Positions 32,627-42,146 of a stretch of 60,215 nucleotides of DNA are shown piece after piece (the first letter of the stretch is position 1; each line of letters starts with the position of its first letter). The notes below the pieces were generated by a model. That model was not told the DNA's origin. It searched no databases and saw only the letters and a list, made by a program, of their open reading frames with translations. A program made the position numbers and the translations under genes. The stretch is taken from contig RGPS01000009.1 of assembly GCA_010084195.1 (NCBI GenBank), positions 1 through 60,215 on the forward strand, written 5' to 3'. This DNA comes from Terriglobia bacterium (lineage in GTDB: Bacteria > Acidobacteriota > Terriglobia > Bryobacterales > Bryobacteraceae).

Positions 32627-35600
32627 CTAGAAGTACAACTTCAGAGCAAGCTGCAGTTGACGCGGCGTGTTGAGAAGATCGCCGCTGGACTGCAACTGAC
32701 CAAAGGTTGCGCTCTGGATCTGTAGCGAACCAGTACCAAAACGCACCCGGTTGAACACGTTGAAGGCTTCCGCACGGAAGTCGAGGCGACGCGAAGAATC
32801 CTTGCCAAGAACAAAAGTCTTGGTGATGGAAATATTCTCGGAGAGGTTCCCGAACTGACGGAAGTTGGGGTTGAAGCGGGTCTGGTTACCGAAGTACTGT
32901 GTGGTACCGGCGAACTGCGTCCCGACCTGAGCCGGGAAGAAGGACGCGGGCTGCACGAAGCGGTCGCGAGACGGGTCAAACCCGCCCGAACCTTCGGCTC
33001 CACGCCAGCCATCATAGGTGGAAATGAGCGGACGGTTGCCGCCGGCGAACAGCACCGAGGGGGTCCCGACTGACGTACCCAGGCCAAGAGGCTGACCACT
33101 GGAATAGTAGCCGATACCGCTGACGCGCCAGTTGCCCAGCAGGTTGGCTGCAATGCCCTTATTGAACATTCATAGATGGCCGTGAACTTCGCGTTGTGGG
33201 TGATGTCGAAGGTGCCGATCGACTTTTCGTTACCGCGATTGAAGTGGTCCATCGCCGTGCCGCTACCCCAATAGCTGTCCGAATCGGTCAGGATCTTGGA
33301 GAAGACGTAGGAGGCGTTGAGGGTCAAGCCACTGCCACCACGACGTTCCACGCGGATGATACCTGCATGATAGGTCGAGTGACCGCTATGGTCACCACCA
33401 CCACCGTAGGTGTCGATGCTGTTGTATTGCGGGAAGGGACGCAGCGAACGCGCCACCGTGGCACCGCTACCCCACCAGCCATCCTGCGCAGGGCCGGAGG
33501 TATTGGTGAAGGTCGGGTACGGCGACTTGAAGCCGGCGGCAGCCGCTGTGGGCGACGTGACCAGGCTGTTCATCAGAGAGAAGCCGTACTTCGTGAGATT
33601 GGCTGGATTGACCTGGTTGTAGTTCAGCAACTGCGACTGCAGCCTGGATCCCAGAGAGGCGTTGTAAGAAGCTTCGACGAGCATCTTCGAAGACAACTGA
33701 CGCTGCACCGAGAGATTGAAGAAGTCAGAGGTAGGTAGCTTGGTTGCTTCATTACCCTGCCACCAGGGCATGTTGTCCTTGTTGGCGAACGAAGGATCAA
33801 TGAACGGGGGAACCGGGTACGACGGGAAGCCGTCGCGCAGGATCATGTTCGGATTGATACCGTTGCTGCCGTTATCGGGAACACCATAGGTCTGAGTGAA
33901 GCCGCGCTGGTGAGTCGAACCACCAACCGTAGTGACGGCACCATAGGAACGACCTGCAGAACCGCGGACAACAGTCTTGTCATCGAGCTTGTAGGCGAAC
34001 CCGAAGCGGGGGCCCCAACCGCCGTACCAGCTGTCAGCCAGGGTACGTGTGCCCTGACGGCCAGTACCTGTGCCGGCGTAAATGAGGGCGCCGGGGATGT
34101 TGCCGGCGCGGGGATTCGGCGTGGTGGGCGAGAAATCACTCCAGCGATCTTCGAGGCCCGTGGGCGGCATCTGCACTTCCCAGCGCAGGCCATAGTTGAT
34201 GGTCAGCTTGCTGTTGACGCGCCAGTCGTCCTGAATGTATCCAGCCCAATAAGGCCACTGCTGCCCGATAAACCGGATGGTGTCGATAGAGCCACCGTTG
34301 GCATAACCGAGCAGGAATGAGGCGAAGGAAGAACCGCCCAACTGGGGGTTGTTGACGTTCGGGACACCAGTATTCAGGTAGCTGAAGCTGGCGCAACCGG
34401 CGATGCACTGACGACCAAAGCCATTGTAGTGGCTGATCTGCATCATGCCGCCCATCTTGAAAGTGTGGTTATTGCGAACCCAGGTAAAGTCGTCGTTGTA
34501 AGAGTAGATGGTGTTTTCGCTGCCATTGTTGGCGGGGCCACCCCAGCTGGTGAGATCGCCGAAATTGAGATTGAGCAGGTTCTGGTCGCAATCGGGAACG
34601 TTGCCCAGACAGACTTTATCCTTCCACTTGATGCCGCTCTGGATGGTGGCTTGTGGCGGGTCGTGGTTCTCCCGCCAGTTGTTACCACCAGCAAAGAAGT
34701 GGTTCAGCTTGGTGGGCGAAAGCGTCCAGTCCCAGCTCCAGCGAACAACGTCCGAGTGACGCTGAGTGTCGTTGTAGTTGGTGTAGAGACCCGGCAGGGT
34801 CGCGGGGCCATTCGCACTCGGGCGAACATAGGACCGGTTGTAGCCGTAGTAGCCCGACATGCGGTGCTTGTCATTGTAGATGTGGTCGCCCTTCACGCTG
34901 ATCTTGGTATTGGGACGAACTTCGGAACCGGAGGCAACGAAATAGTTGTTTCGGACGTAGGCCACGCTTCCGACCGCTCCGTTGTTGTTGGGCACAAGCT
35001 GCCCTGCCGATGTGAACGCGGAGAGCGCTTTCACGGAAACCGGGTCAAACTTACTGGCCGGAATCACGTTGCCAGGAAACGGCGTGCGCGTAGTAACGCC
35101 GTTGGCAGTCACCTGAGTGGTGGGGTCATAGATGGGAATACGGGTGGTAGCACCGTTCAGACTGGTGACCCAGTTAGAGAAGTCTCCACCGTACATTTCC
35201 TTGGTGGGCACGTTGGCCGTGAACCCTGTCGCACCAGCGCGATTGCGGAAGGCTTCGTAAGAGGTAAAGAAGAACGTTTTGTTCTTGCCCTTGTACAATT
35301 TCGGGATCCAGACCGGACCACCGATGCTGCCGCCAAAGTCGTGCTGCTTATAGACAGGCGTCGCGAGACCCTGGCGGTTGTTGAAGAAATTGTTGGCGTC
35401 AAACGCGTTATTACGAATGAACTCGTACGCAGTGCCGTGATATTCGTTGGTGCCGCCCTTGGAAACGAAGTTCATCAGACCGCCGCCGGCGTGCCCGTAC
35501 TCAGCCTTAAAACCGTTGGTATCCACGGTAAATTCGCTGATTGCTTCGAGCGAGGGCGCGTTAACCGCCACCCAGCTCTGCTGCAGAGCGCGAGTCGTGT

Positions 35601-36174
35601 TGGCCGAAACGCCGTCCAGGTTGGTGCCATAGCTGGCACCCTGACCGCCGCCAAGGATAAAGCCGTTGTCGCCGCCAAGGTTCTTGGCTTCGGGGGTGGT
35701 GTTGGCCAGATCGAAGGGGCTGCGCATCGCGCCGCTGACAACGAGAGGCAGTTCGTCCACCATCTTGTTGGTAACGGCTGCCGTCGACTTGGCGCTTTCG
35801 GTAGACAGCTGCAGAGCCGACGCTTCCACTTCAACAGCGGTGGTTGTGGAGCCGACTTCGAGAGTAACGTCCGCCCGGACATTGGTTCCGGCGTTGAGCG
35901 CCAGACGTGAAACGACGGAGGGACGGAAGCCCTCTTTTTCGACCCGTACCGAGTAGGTACCGGCCTGCAGGCTGGGAATGGCGAAATCGCCCGTCCCACC
36001 TGAGGTGAAGTTAACTGCTGAGTTAGTGTCTGCGTTCGTGACGGTAACGCGGGCGCCAACAACAACTGCGCCTGAGGAATCTTTCACCGAACCCTGAATT
36101 GTGCCGCGTTCGGACTGTGCGAACGCCGCGATGGAGCAAAGCAGCAACATTGCTGCAAGCTTGATGCGATTCAT
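32627..36174 (-). pseudogene. Oar-like TonB-dependent receptor with carboxypeptidase-regulatory domain, frameshifted
   Basis: An outer-membrane receptor of the type expanded in Acidobacteria, about 1180 residues when reassembled. The start at 36174 (MNRIKLAAMLLLCSIAAFAQ) gives a signal peptide with AGGAG 6 bases upstream. Next come a carboxypeptidase-regulatory-like domain (GTIQGSVKDSSGAVVVGARV), a plug region with DGVSANTTRALQQ and FVSKGGTNEYHGTAYEF, and the long beta-barrel. Near 33170 the frame breaks: after NAKFTAIYE the true sequence resumes as FNKGIAANLLGNWRVSG in another frame and ends correctly at LQLALKLYF. The expected LPFGKG-like residues between the two are missing, so this looks like a short deletion rather than one indel. 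The first frame alone runs on to 32641 out of register. Confidence 0.85.
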
Positions 36175-36208
36175 AAAATCTCCTGAAAACCCTAGCGAAA
36201 CACTAGTG

Positions 36209-36237
36209 ATGATACCAGGTACCAGGGTGTATTTCAA
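36209..36237 (-). promoter_or_regulatory. Sigma-70-type promoter of the TonB-dependent receptor
   Basis: On the minus strand, TTGAAA (36237-36232) and TATCAT (36214-36209) are separated by exactly 17 bases, 35 bases upstream of the start codon. The spacer contains a direct repeat of CCTGGTA, and the palindrome CACTAGTG (36201-36208) covers the expected transcription start, a possible operator. Confidence 0.6.
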
Positions 36238-36264
36238 CACACAGCGGAAAACGTTTGGGAAAAC

Positions 36265-37065
36265 TCAGAGGCCGGCGGCCAGCCGGAGCCAGGAAGCATA
36301 GCGCGGAGACGCTTCGTCCCGGTGTGCGCAGTCGGGCTCGGCACGATGGGTGCAATCGGCAAAACGGCAGGTTCCGGTATCGAAGTCCGGGAATGCCGTG
36401 CGGAGTTCTGCAAGGGTGAGCTGGCCTGGATCGAAGGCCCGAATACCGGGGGTGTCGATCACGCGGGCACCATCACCAAGGTCAACCAGGGACGAGGAGG
36501 TGGTGGTGTGCTGGCCTCGCTTTGATCCGTCACTAATGCCGCCGGTCCTGGCAACGGCGGCTCCCGCAAGAGCATTCAGGACCGAACTCTTGCCCACACC
36601 ACTGTGCCCGGCGAGGACAGAGAGTTTTCCTGCCAGCAGGGTTCGGAGCTCTTCAATACCCTCGCCCGTCCGCGTGGAACAGCGCACCCAGGGGATAGCA
36701 AAACGATTGGTGGCCTCCTCGATTTGCTCGGGAGTGGAGAGATCGGCCTTGTTCACGCAAAGGATGGGATCAATTCCGCCCCGGGCGGCGGCCACCAGGT
36801 AACGATCCACGAGACCGGGGCGGAATGGGGGATCGTCGATTGAGGCGACAATCACCAGGAGGTCAAGATTCGCAGCGATCACCCGCTGCCGGTGTTTGTT
36901 GGCGGGGTCGGTACGGGACAGGGTAGTGCGGCGCGGCGCAATGGCGATTACTTTCTCGTGAAGGATGGCAACCAGATCTCCGGGTGCCACGGGCATTTCA
37001 CACTTTACCCGACGCACCTTGCCTTCGAGGTTGACCGTACAACCACCCTGCCCTGCCCCAATCAC
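36265..37065 (-). CDS. rsgA: Ribosome small-subunit-dependent GTPase A (RsgA)
   Basis: A circularly permuted GTPase acting in late 30S maturation. OB-fold residues come first (GCTVNLEG, APGDLVAI). The G motifs then appear in permuted order: NKAD (G4), GHSGVGKSSVLNAL (P-loop), the GQHTT switch and DTPGIR (G3). The zinc knuckle CRFADCTHRAEPDCAH follows at the C-terminus. The called start is a GTG at 37065 (266 residues), but it cuts the first OB strand. The frame continues upstream with credible sequence (SEFAEFEQEERIRKYRKK, then APPQPNALVIG) back to an ATT codon at 37167, only 8 bases after the yceI stop and preceded by a TGAGG site. No ATG, GTG or TTG lies in that stretch. True length is probably about 300 residues. 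Confidence 0.92.
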   Translation of the reverse strand: MIGAGQGGCTVNLEGKVRRVKCEMPVAPGDLVAILHEKVIAIAPRRTTLSRTDPANKHRQRVIAANLDLLVIVASIDDPPFRPGLVDRYLVAAARGGIDPILCVNKADLSTPEQIEEATNRFAIPWVRCSTRTGEGIEELRTLLAGKLSVLAGHSGVGKSSVLNALAGAAVARTGGISDGSKRGQHTTTSSSLVDLGDGARVIDTPGIRAFDPGQLTLAELRTAFPDFDTGTCRFADCTHRAEPDCAHRDEASPRYASWLRLAAGL

Positions 37066-37176
37066 CAGAGCATTCGGCTGAGGCGGAGCTGCTTTCTGCG
37101 CCCCCGGAACCTTCTTCCGGTACTTACGGATGCGCTCTTCTTGCTCAAACTCAGCGAACTCGGAAATAGGCCGGCC

Positions 37177-37776
37177 TCAATTTTTGATCAGCTCAATATC
37201 GAGCGTGATCTTCACTTCGTCACTCACGGCAACGCCGCCGGCTTCCATGATGGGGTTGTAGAGGATGCCGTATTCTTTCCGGCTGATCTGCGTGGTGGCA
37301 GTCGCCCCAATTTTGATCCGGTTGTTGGTGTCCTTGATTTCGTCGGTAGGGCCGTCAAGCGTCAGGACAACCTGCTTCGTAATCGCGTTAATGGTCAGGT
37401 CACCCGTGACCTTCAAATTACCCTTACTAACCGCCTGTACGCTCTTCGATCTGAACTTCATGGCCGGGTATTTCTTCACATCGAAGAACTCCTCGCCTTT
37501 CAGATCGCTGTCGCGCTTGGATTCGCCGGTGTTGAGGGTAGTGCAGTCGATAGTTGCTTCCACCGCGGAGGCTGCGGGATTCTTCGCGTCGTAGATGATG
37601 GTGCCCCGCACGCCACCAAAGGTGCCTCGTACGGTGGAGATCATCATGTGCCGGACAGTGAAGTTTGCCTGGCTGTGCAGGGGGTCAATGCGCCAGGAGT
37701 TAGCGGGAGCCGCAGCAGGAGGTGCCTGCGAAAAGAGTGCGGCAGCCAACAGGAAAGTCAGGCCGATTGTCTTCAT
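37177..37776 (-). CDS. YceI-family periplasmic lipid-binding protein
   Basis: A 199-residue protein of the YceI lipocalin-like family, which binds isoprenoid or other amphipathic molecules. A signal peptide (MKTIGLTFLLAAALFSQ) precedes the domain, which has the canonical WRIDPLHSQANFTVRHMM opening, GTFGGVRGTI, FFDVKKYPAMKFRS and the C-terminal VKITLDIELIKN. I take the ATG at 37776, which overlaps the Sel1 gene stop as ATGA, rather than the in-frame ATG five codons earlier. It lies in the run rluD-VWFA-sel1-yceI-rsgA, all minus strand with tiny gaps, so it is cotranscribed. Confidence 0.9.
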   Translation of the reverse strand: MKTIGLTFLLAAALFSQAPPAAAPANSWRIDPLHSQANFTVRHMMISTVRGTFGGVRGTIIYDAKNPAASAVEATIDCTTLNTGESKRDSDLKGEEFFDVKKYPAMKFRSKSVQAVSKGNLKVTGDLTINAITKQVVLTLDGPTDEIKDTNNRIKIGATATTQISRKEYGILYNPIMEAGGVAVSDEVKITLDIELIKN

Positions 37777-38216
37777 TTCTTTGGCTTCCACTCTTTGGCG
37801 CGTTTCCGGGCTTCAGCGAGTTGTTCGGGAGTCATTAGCCTGGTGATGTCGTCCAGCATGTCGGCGATGGATTCATGATCGCCGCCTTTGGAACCTGCAG
37901 AAGCCAGCGTGTACCACATGCAGGCTTCCACCAGATCGGCTTTTACGCCTTTGCCGAACTGGTAAAGGATCGCCACGCCAGCCTGCGCGAACGGGTCCCC
38001 TTGTTCGGCCGCCTTGCGATACCAATGCTCCGCCTGAACCAGATCCCTTCTGAGGCCAATGCGTCCGGTCTCCAGATTCTTGGCCAGGTCGTACTGCGCT
38101 TCGGCGTCTCCCTGGAGGGCGCGTTCCAGCAGGCGCTCGCGGAGAGGCTTTTGAGGTGCGGCTTCCTGAGAAAAAGCTGCGGCAGCCAGCAGGAGGGATG
38201 CAAGGATCAGGCGCAT
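37773..38216 (-). CDS. Secreted Sel1-repeat (TPR-like) protein
   Basis: A 147-residue protein with a signal peptide (MRLILASLLLAAAAFSQ) and two to three Sel1-like repeats: ALQGDAEAQYDLAKNLE, DLVQAEHWYRKAAEQGDPFAQ and KADLVEACMWYTLAS. Sel1 repeats form alpha-alpha solenoids for protein-protein contact in the periplasm. The start overlaps the stop of the VWFA gene by one base (TAATG) and its own stop overlaps yceI by ATGA, indicating translational coupling. The specific partner is unknown; the adjacent VWFA protein is a candidate. Confidence 0.82.
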   Translation of the reverse strand: MRLILASLLLAAAAFSQEAAPQKPLRERLLERALQGDAEAQYDLAKNLETGRIGLRRDLVQAEHWYRKAAEQGDPFAQAGVAILYQFGKGVKADLVEACMWYTLASAGSKGGDHESIADMLDDITRLMTPEQLAEARKRAKEWKPKK

Positions 38217-39190
38217 TAGAATTTCGGAGCGTAGTAGCCTTTGCGGGCTCGGACGACAACATCTTTCCGGGATTTGGTCCTCACCTGAACGGGGTGATAG
38301 AGCCCGTCTGTCTTGAGCGGTTCAGGGCGATAGAAGATGTTGTACTGGTGGCGGAGTTCGTTCGCGATGTTCTCAAAGCTCTGGTCAAGATCTTCCACCT
38401 TGAACGGGAAGAAGGCCTGCCCTCCGGTTTCTTCGGTCAGGTACTTCAGGACCTTGTCGCCATCCTGATCATCCCGTTTGGTGTTGGTGGAGATGGCGTA
38501 AATAACGACGTCGGCCTTTTGCGCCATTTCCAGAGCCTGGTCGCGGGTATAGCGGCTTTCCGTATCGTCTCCATCGCTGATAAGAATCAGTGCGCGACGA
38601 AATTTGTCGCGGGGCTGGTCGAGCATGAGCTTATCTTTGGCGGCGAAGTATATGGCGTCGTAGACAGATGTCCCGCCACCGGGGCGCATACTGCGGATCC
38701 CTTTTTCCAGTGCCCGCATATCGTTCGTCAAATCGCTGATGAGCGCGACCGTGCTGTCGAAACCAACCAGCATCATGCGGTCGGCGTTGGGCCTCAGGAC
38801 ACTCTGCATGAAGCGGATAGCGGCTTCCTGTTCAAACTTGAACTCGGTGCGGATGCTGTTGCTGGTATCGACGAGAACGGCGAGGCGCAGAGGAAGGTCG
38901 GATTCAGCGGTGAACTCCTGGATGGTCTGCTGTTTCTTGTTCTCAACGATGTCGAAATCGTCTTTGCCGAGGTCGGTGATGAAGCGGCCCTTCTTGTCGG
39001 TGACGGTGAACAGAACGTTGACGCGGGTAACGTCGAGCGTGATGCGGGTTTCGACTTCCTGGCCGGGCGCACCCGCAATCTGCTGGGTGGACATGGACTG
39101 CTGCCCTTCAACCGGCTTCTTCTGGTTCTTCTGGGCCAGCAAAATACCGGTGGCGATCAGAGCCAGAACGAGTGACTTCCGCAATCTCAT
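38216..39190 (-). CDS. VWFA-related acidobacterial-type secreted protein
   Basis: A 324-residue protein with a signal peptide (LVLALIATGILLAQ) and a von Willebrand A domain of the TIGR03436 type. The N-terminal strand region has VNVLFTVTDKKGRFITDL and DDFDIVENKKQQTI, typical of this subfamily. The metal-ion-dependent adhesion site is DTSNS, with further loops GGGTSVYDAI and ISDGDDTES. The C-terminal HQYNIFYRPE and HPVQVRTK complete it. These proteins are abundant in Acidobacteria; their ligands are unknown. It lies 6 bases after the pseudouridine synthase stop and is coupled to the Sel1 gene. Confidence 0.9.
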   Translation of the reverse strand: MRLRKSLVLALIATGILLAQKNQKKPVEGQQSMSTQQIAGAPGQEVETRITLDVTRVNVLFTVTDKKGRFITDLGKDDFDIVENKKQQTIQEFTAESDLPLRLAVLVDTSNSIRTEFKFEQEAAIRFMQSVLRPNADRMMLVGFDSTVALISDLTNDMRALEKGIRSMRPGGGTSVYDAIYFAAKDKLMLDQPRDKFRRALILISDGDDTESRYTRDQALEMAQKADVVIYAISTNTKRDDQDGDKVLKYLTEETGGQAFFPFKVEDLDQSFENIANELRHQYNIFYRPEPLKTDGLYHPVQVRTKSRKDVVVRARKGYYAPKF

Positions 39191-39196
39191 ATCCCG

Positions 39197-40126
39197 TCAT
39201 TCTACCTGTTCGGGAGGGTTCGGGTGTAAGCCTGGTCTGGGCAGGGACTGTTTCCACTCCAGAAGTGCATGTGGCAGGGGGGCTTCGATGGTGGTGGTTT
39301 CGCCGGTTGCGGGGCTGCGGAAGGTAAGCCGATGGGCATGCAGGAAGTACCGGGCCCAGGGTGAACGGGCTCCACCGTACATCATGTCGCCTGCCACCGG
39401 ATGCCCGAGGGCTGCCATGTGAGCACGGATCTGGTGGGTTCTGCCCGTCCCGAGGTGGATACGGAGGAAAGTGTAGCCATCGAAGTTTTCGAGTACCTCC
39501 CAATCGGTAAGGGCGGTTCGCCCACGGTCGAGACGCGCCGTCATTCGCATGCGATTGGCCGGGTCGCGCGTGATGGGTTTGATAATGCGCCCCGAGCCGG
39601 TGAGCCGACCTTCGACGAGCGTGAGGTAGATTTTCGTTACCTTGCGCGATGAGAACTGGACAGCGACATCGCGGTGAGCCTCGTCATGCCGCGCGGCGAT
39701 CAGAACGCCGCTGGTGAAACGGTCCAGGCGGTGGACGATTCCCGGACGCACGTCACCCCCCACGGAAGAGAGGTGTTTATACCGATGGAGGAGGGCGTTA
39801 ACTACGGTGCCGGAGTGAACCCCGGCTCCGGCGTGGACCACCATACCGGCAGGCTTGTTGATGACGATGACCGAGGGGTCTTCGTAGAGGATTTCGAGCG
39901 GGATCTCCTCGGGAACCGCGCTCAGGCCTGGAATGACTCCAATAGCGAACTCGATCGCATCCCCTGACCGAAGAGTTCGGGATGGCTTCTCAACCTTGCC
40001 GTTGACTGAGGCCTTGCCCTCCTTCACCCAGCTTTGCAGGCGCGAACGGCTGTATTTGGGGAGTTGGTCGTGCAGGAAGGCGTCGAGTCGTTTTCCCTTG
40101 TCGCCCTCTTCCACAGTCAGTTGCAT
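39197..40126 (-). CDS. RluD/RluA-family pseudouridine synthase
   Basis: A 309-residue enzyme converting uridine to pseudouridine in rRNA. The N-terminal S4 RNA-binding domain is GKRLDAFLHDQLPKYSRSRL, residues ~10-70. The catalytic domain has NKPAGMVVHAG, the catalytic-Asp motif HRLDRFTSGVLI (usually HRLDRDTSG, here F for D after Arg), LVEGRL and HQIRAHMAALGHPVAGD. An S4 domain plus this length fits RluD, which modifies helix 69 of 23S rRNA, but RluC-like specificity cannot be excluded. It is first gene of the minus-strand operon, divergent from the MFS gene with a 51-base gap. Confidence 0.9.
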   Translation of the reverse strand: MQLTVEEGDKGKRLDAFLHDQLPKYSRSRLQSWVKEGKASVNGKVEKPSRTLRSGDAIEFAIGVIPGLSAVPEEIPLEILYEDPSVIVINKPAGMVVHAGAGVHSGTVVNALLHRYKHLSSVGGDVRPGIVHRLDRFTSGVLIAARHDEAHRDVAVQFSSRKVTKIYLTLVEGRLTGSGRIIKPITRDPANRMRMTARLDRGRTALTDWEVLENFDGYTFLRIHLGTGRTHQIRAHMAALGHPVAGDMMYGGARSPWARYFLHAHRLTFRSPATGETTTIEAPLPHALLEWKQSLPRPGLHPNPPEQVE

Positions 40127-40177
40127 TCACATTCAGGATAAGCGTTGTGATATCTTCAGGCTCGGTTACTATCAAGC

Positions 40178-41395
40178 TTGACCCAAACCAGACCTTTGCG
40201 ATGGGCGTTACTCGCCCTGCTCACTCTCGGAATGTTCTTCTGCTACGCGCAGAGGGGAACGCTGGCACCAGCCGCGCCTTTCATGATGAAGGAGTTACAT
40301 CTGAATGCGGCCGTGATGGGCCTGATGCTGTCGGCTTTTTCATGGAGCTATCTGGCGGCTCAGATTCCTGCGGGCTGGCTGGTTGATCGCTGGGGCTTCG
40401 CCCGGGTTTATGCGGTCGGTTTCACTATATGGGCGGTCGCCACGGCCCTGATGGGCTTCACTGCTTCCACGCTGGGAATTCTGGCGGTTCGCCTTCTGGC
40501 GGGCCTTGGGCAGGGGGCGATCTTCCCGGCCAGTAACCGGGCGGTGGCTACCTGGTTCCAGGCTGGTGAACGCGGGGCGGTTACCGGTGTCTACATCGCC
40601 GGGAATCGGCTGGGACAAGCGGCGATAGTCGCCATTGGCCCGCTTGCCATCAAAATGTTTGGGTGGCGCTACTTCTTCATGGCGGCTGGAGTTGCGGGTG
40701 TGGTCTGGTTGATCCCGTGGCTGTTCCTGACAAAACGCTGGGAACCGGAGCCGCCTTCGGTAGAGACCCGGCAGAGTTCTGCGGGCAGCATAAAGCTGCT
40801 GGCGAACAGGAATATGGCCGGGATCTTTTTTGGATTTTTCGCTTACGACTACGCCTGGTTCCTGTTCATCACATGGATGCCCGGGTATCTGATGCTGGAG
40901 CGGAAGTTTGGGCCTAGGGAGATGGCGATTTACTCGGCGGTGCCCCTGGTGATTGTTTCCGTGGTGATCCTGTTGGCGGGGATGTTGGGCGACTACCTGG
41001 TCCGGAAAGGGGTGGACGAGGTTCTGGCCCGGAAGAGCCTGATCAGCCTCGGTCTGGCAATTTCCTGCCTGATTGTTCCGGCTGCGCTGGTCCAGGACAA
41101 CGTGGGCTCCGCCATTCTGCTGGGACTTTCTTTGGCAGGTCTCGGAATTGCGGCACCCAATACGTGGGCTTTGACGCAGGCAGTTTGCCCGAAGGAGTTT
41201 GTTGCCACTGCGAGCGGCATGCAGAATATGGGCGGGAATATCGGTGGGGCCCTGGCTCCGGCTGTAACCGGCCTCATCGTGCACCAGACAGGATCGTTCG
41301 TGGCGGGCTTCGTACTGACCGGAGCGGTGCTGGTGGCGGGAATTCTGTGCTACTGGTTCTTAATCAGCCCGGTAAAGCTCAGTCCGGTAAAGTAA
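40178..41395 (+). CDS. MFS transporter, anion:cation symporter-like
   Basis: A 405-residue inner-membrane transporter with about 12 hydrophobic segments. The loop 2-3 MFS motif is GWLVDRWGFARVY, and the helix-4 stretch RLLAGLGQGAIFPASNRAVATWF strongly resembles the ACS family (glucarate, galacturonate and tartrate transporters), as does GMQNMGGNIGGALAPAVTGLIV. It is likely a proton-coupled importer of a hexuronate or organic anion. The start is a TTG (40178) without a convincing ribosome-binding site; the protein begins naturally there (TQTRPLRWALLAL). The last 17 bases overlap the convergent ABC ATPase gene. Confidence 0.85.
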   Translation: MTQTRPLRWALLALLTLGMFFCYAQRGTLAPAAPFMMKELHLNAAVMGLMLSAFSWSYLAAQIPAGWLVDRWGFARVYAVGFTIWAVATALMGFTASTLGILAVRLLAGLGQGAIFPASNRAVATWFQAGERGAVTGVYIAGNRLGQAAIVAIGPLAIKMFGWRYFFMAAGVAGVVWLIPWLFLTKRWEPEPPSVETRQSSAGSIKLLANRNMAGIFFGFFAYDYAWFLFITWMPGYLMLERKFGPREMAIYSAVPLVIVSVVILLAGMLGDYLVRKGVDEVLARKSLISLGLAISCLIVPAALVQDNVGSAILLGLSLAGLGIAAPNTWALTQAVCPKEFVATASGMQNMGGNIGGALAPAVTGLIVHQTGSFVAGFVLTGAVLVAGILCYWFLISPVKLSPVK

Positions 41396-42146
41396 GGCGC
41401 GGCATTGCAGCCACAAGCTGGCGCGTGAAGGGATGTTGAGGGGTTCTGAAGACGGCCGCCGGTGAGCCGGATTCGACCAGACGGCCTTCGTGGAGAATGT
41501 CGACCCGATGGCTGATTCCCGCGACCGACAGCAGGTCGTGCGAGATGAAGAGTATCGCGGTGCCTCGCTCGCGGTTGATCCTGCCAAACAGTTGCAGAAC
41601 GCCCGCCTGCGCGATCGCGTCGAGCGCGCTGGTAGGCTCATCGGCCAGAAGCAGGGCAGGACCATGCATCAGCGCAAGAGCGATCAACAGGCGCTGCCCC
41701 TGACCTGTTGAGAGTTCGCCCGCACGTTTACGAAGGAAAGCGGTATCGGCAGGAAGCTGGACACTTTCGAGGAGCCCCCGGTGGTTGGCAGAACGCGAGG
41801 CGTGGGCTCGCCATGTTTCGTCGAGAAGAGTTTCAACGCGCAAGCGGGAGTTCAAAGAGAGACCAGGGCTTTGCGGTACATAGCCGATGCGCCGTCCGCG
41901 AATGGCACGCATCCCGCTTTCTGAAAGTGTGGTGAGTTCGGTCCCTTCCAGGCGGATATTGCCCGTGACCACGCCTCCCCGATAGCGCAGGAGGCGCAGC
42001 AGCGCCAGCGCGAGCGTGCTCTTACCCGAACCACTCAACCCGACCAGCGAAACAATCTCGCCGGGCGCAATGGTGGCAGCTACTTGATGGAGAACTTCGG
42101 TGGTACCGTAGCTTGCCGAGATACGGAAGTCGAGGACGCTACTCAA
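41379..42146 (-). CDS. ABC transporter ATPase, oligopeptide/nickel (Opp/Dpp) type
   Basis: A 255-residue ATPase. Walker A is GLSGSGKSTLALALLR, Q-loop YVPQSPGLSLN, signature LSTGQGQRLLIALAL, Walker B LLLADEPTSALD and H-loop ISHDLL. The C-terminal QHPFTRQLVAAMPRL is diagnostic of the peptide/nickel importer class. I start it at the TTG at 42146, which overlaps the binding-protein stop by 8 bases and precedes the first conserved strand; the ORF upstream of this is shadow of the binding-protein gene. It is last in the operon permease-permease-binding protein-ATPase. Opp systems normally use two ATPases; here only one is present, so it may act as a homodimer. Confidence 0.88.
   Translation of the reverse strand: MSSVLDFRISASYGTTEVLHQVAATIAPGEIVSLVGLSGSGKSTLALALLRLLRYRGGVVTGNIRLEGTELTTLSESGMRAIRGRRIGYVPQSPGLSLNSRLRVETLLDETWRAHASRSANHRGLLESVQLPADTAFLRKRAGELSTGQGQRLLIALALMHGPALLLADEPTSALDAIAQAGVLQLFGRINRERGTAILFISHDLLSVAGISHRVDILHEGRLVESGSPAAVFRTPQHPFTRQLVAAMPRLTLPD

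Noticed and set aside
34429-35910. 493-residue plus-strand open frame
   Set aside because: It is antisense to the TonB-dependent receptor, which has a signal peptide, promoter and family motifs; the plus-strand text has no recognisable motif.
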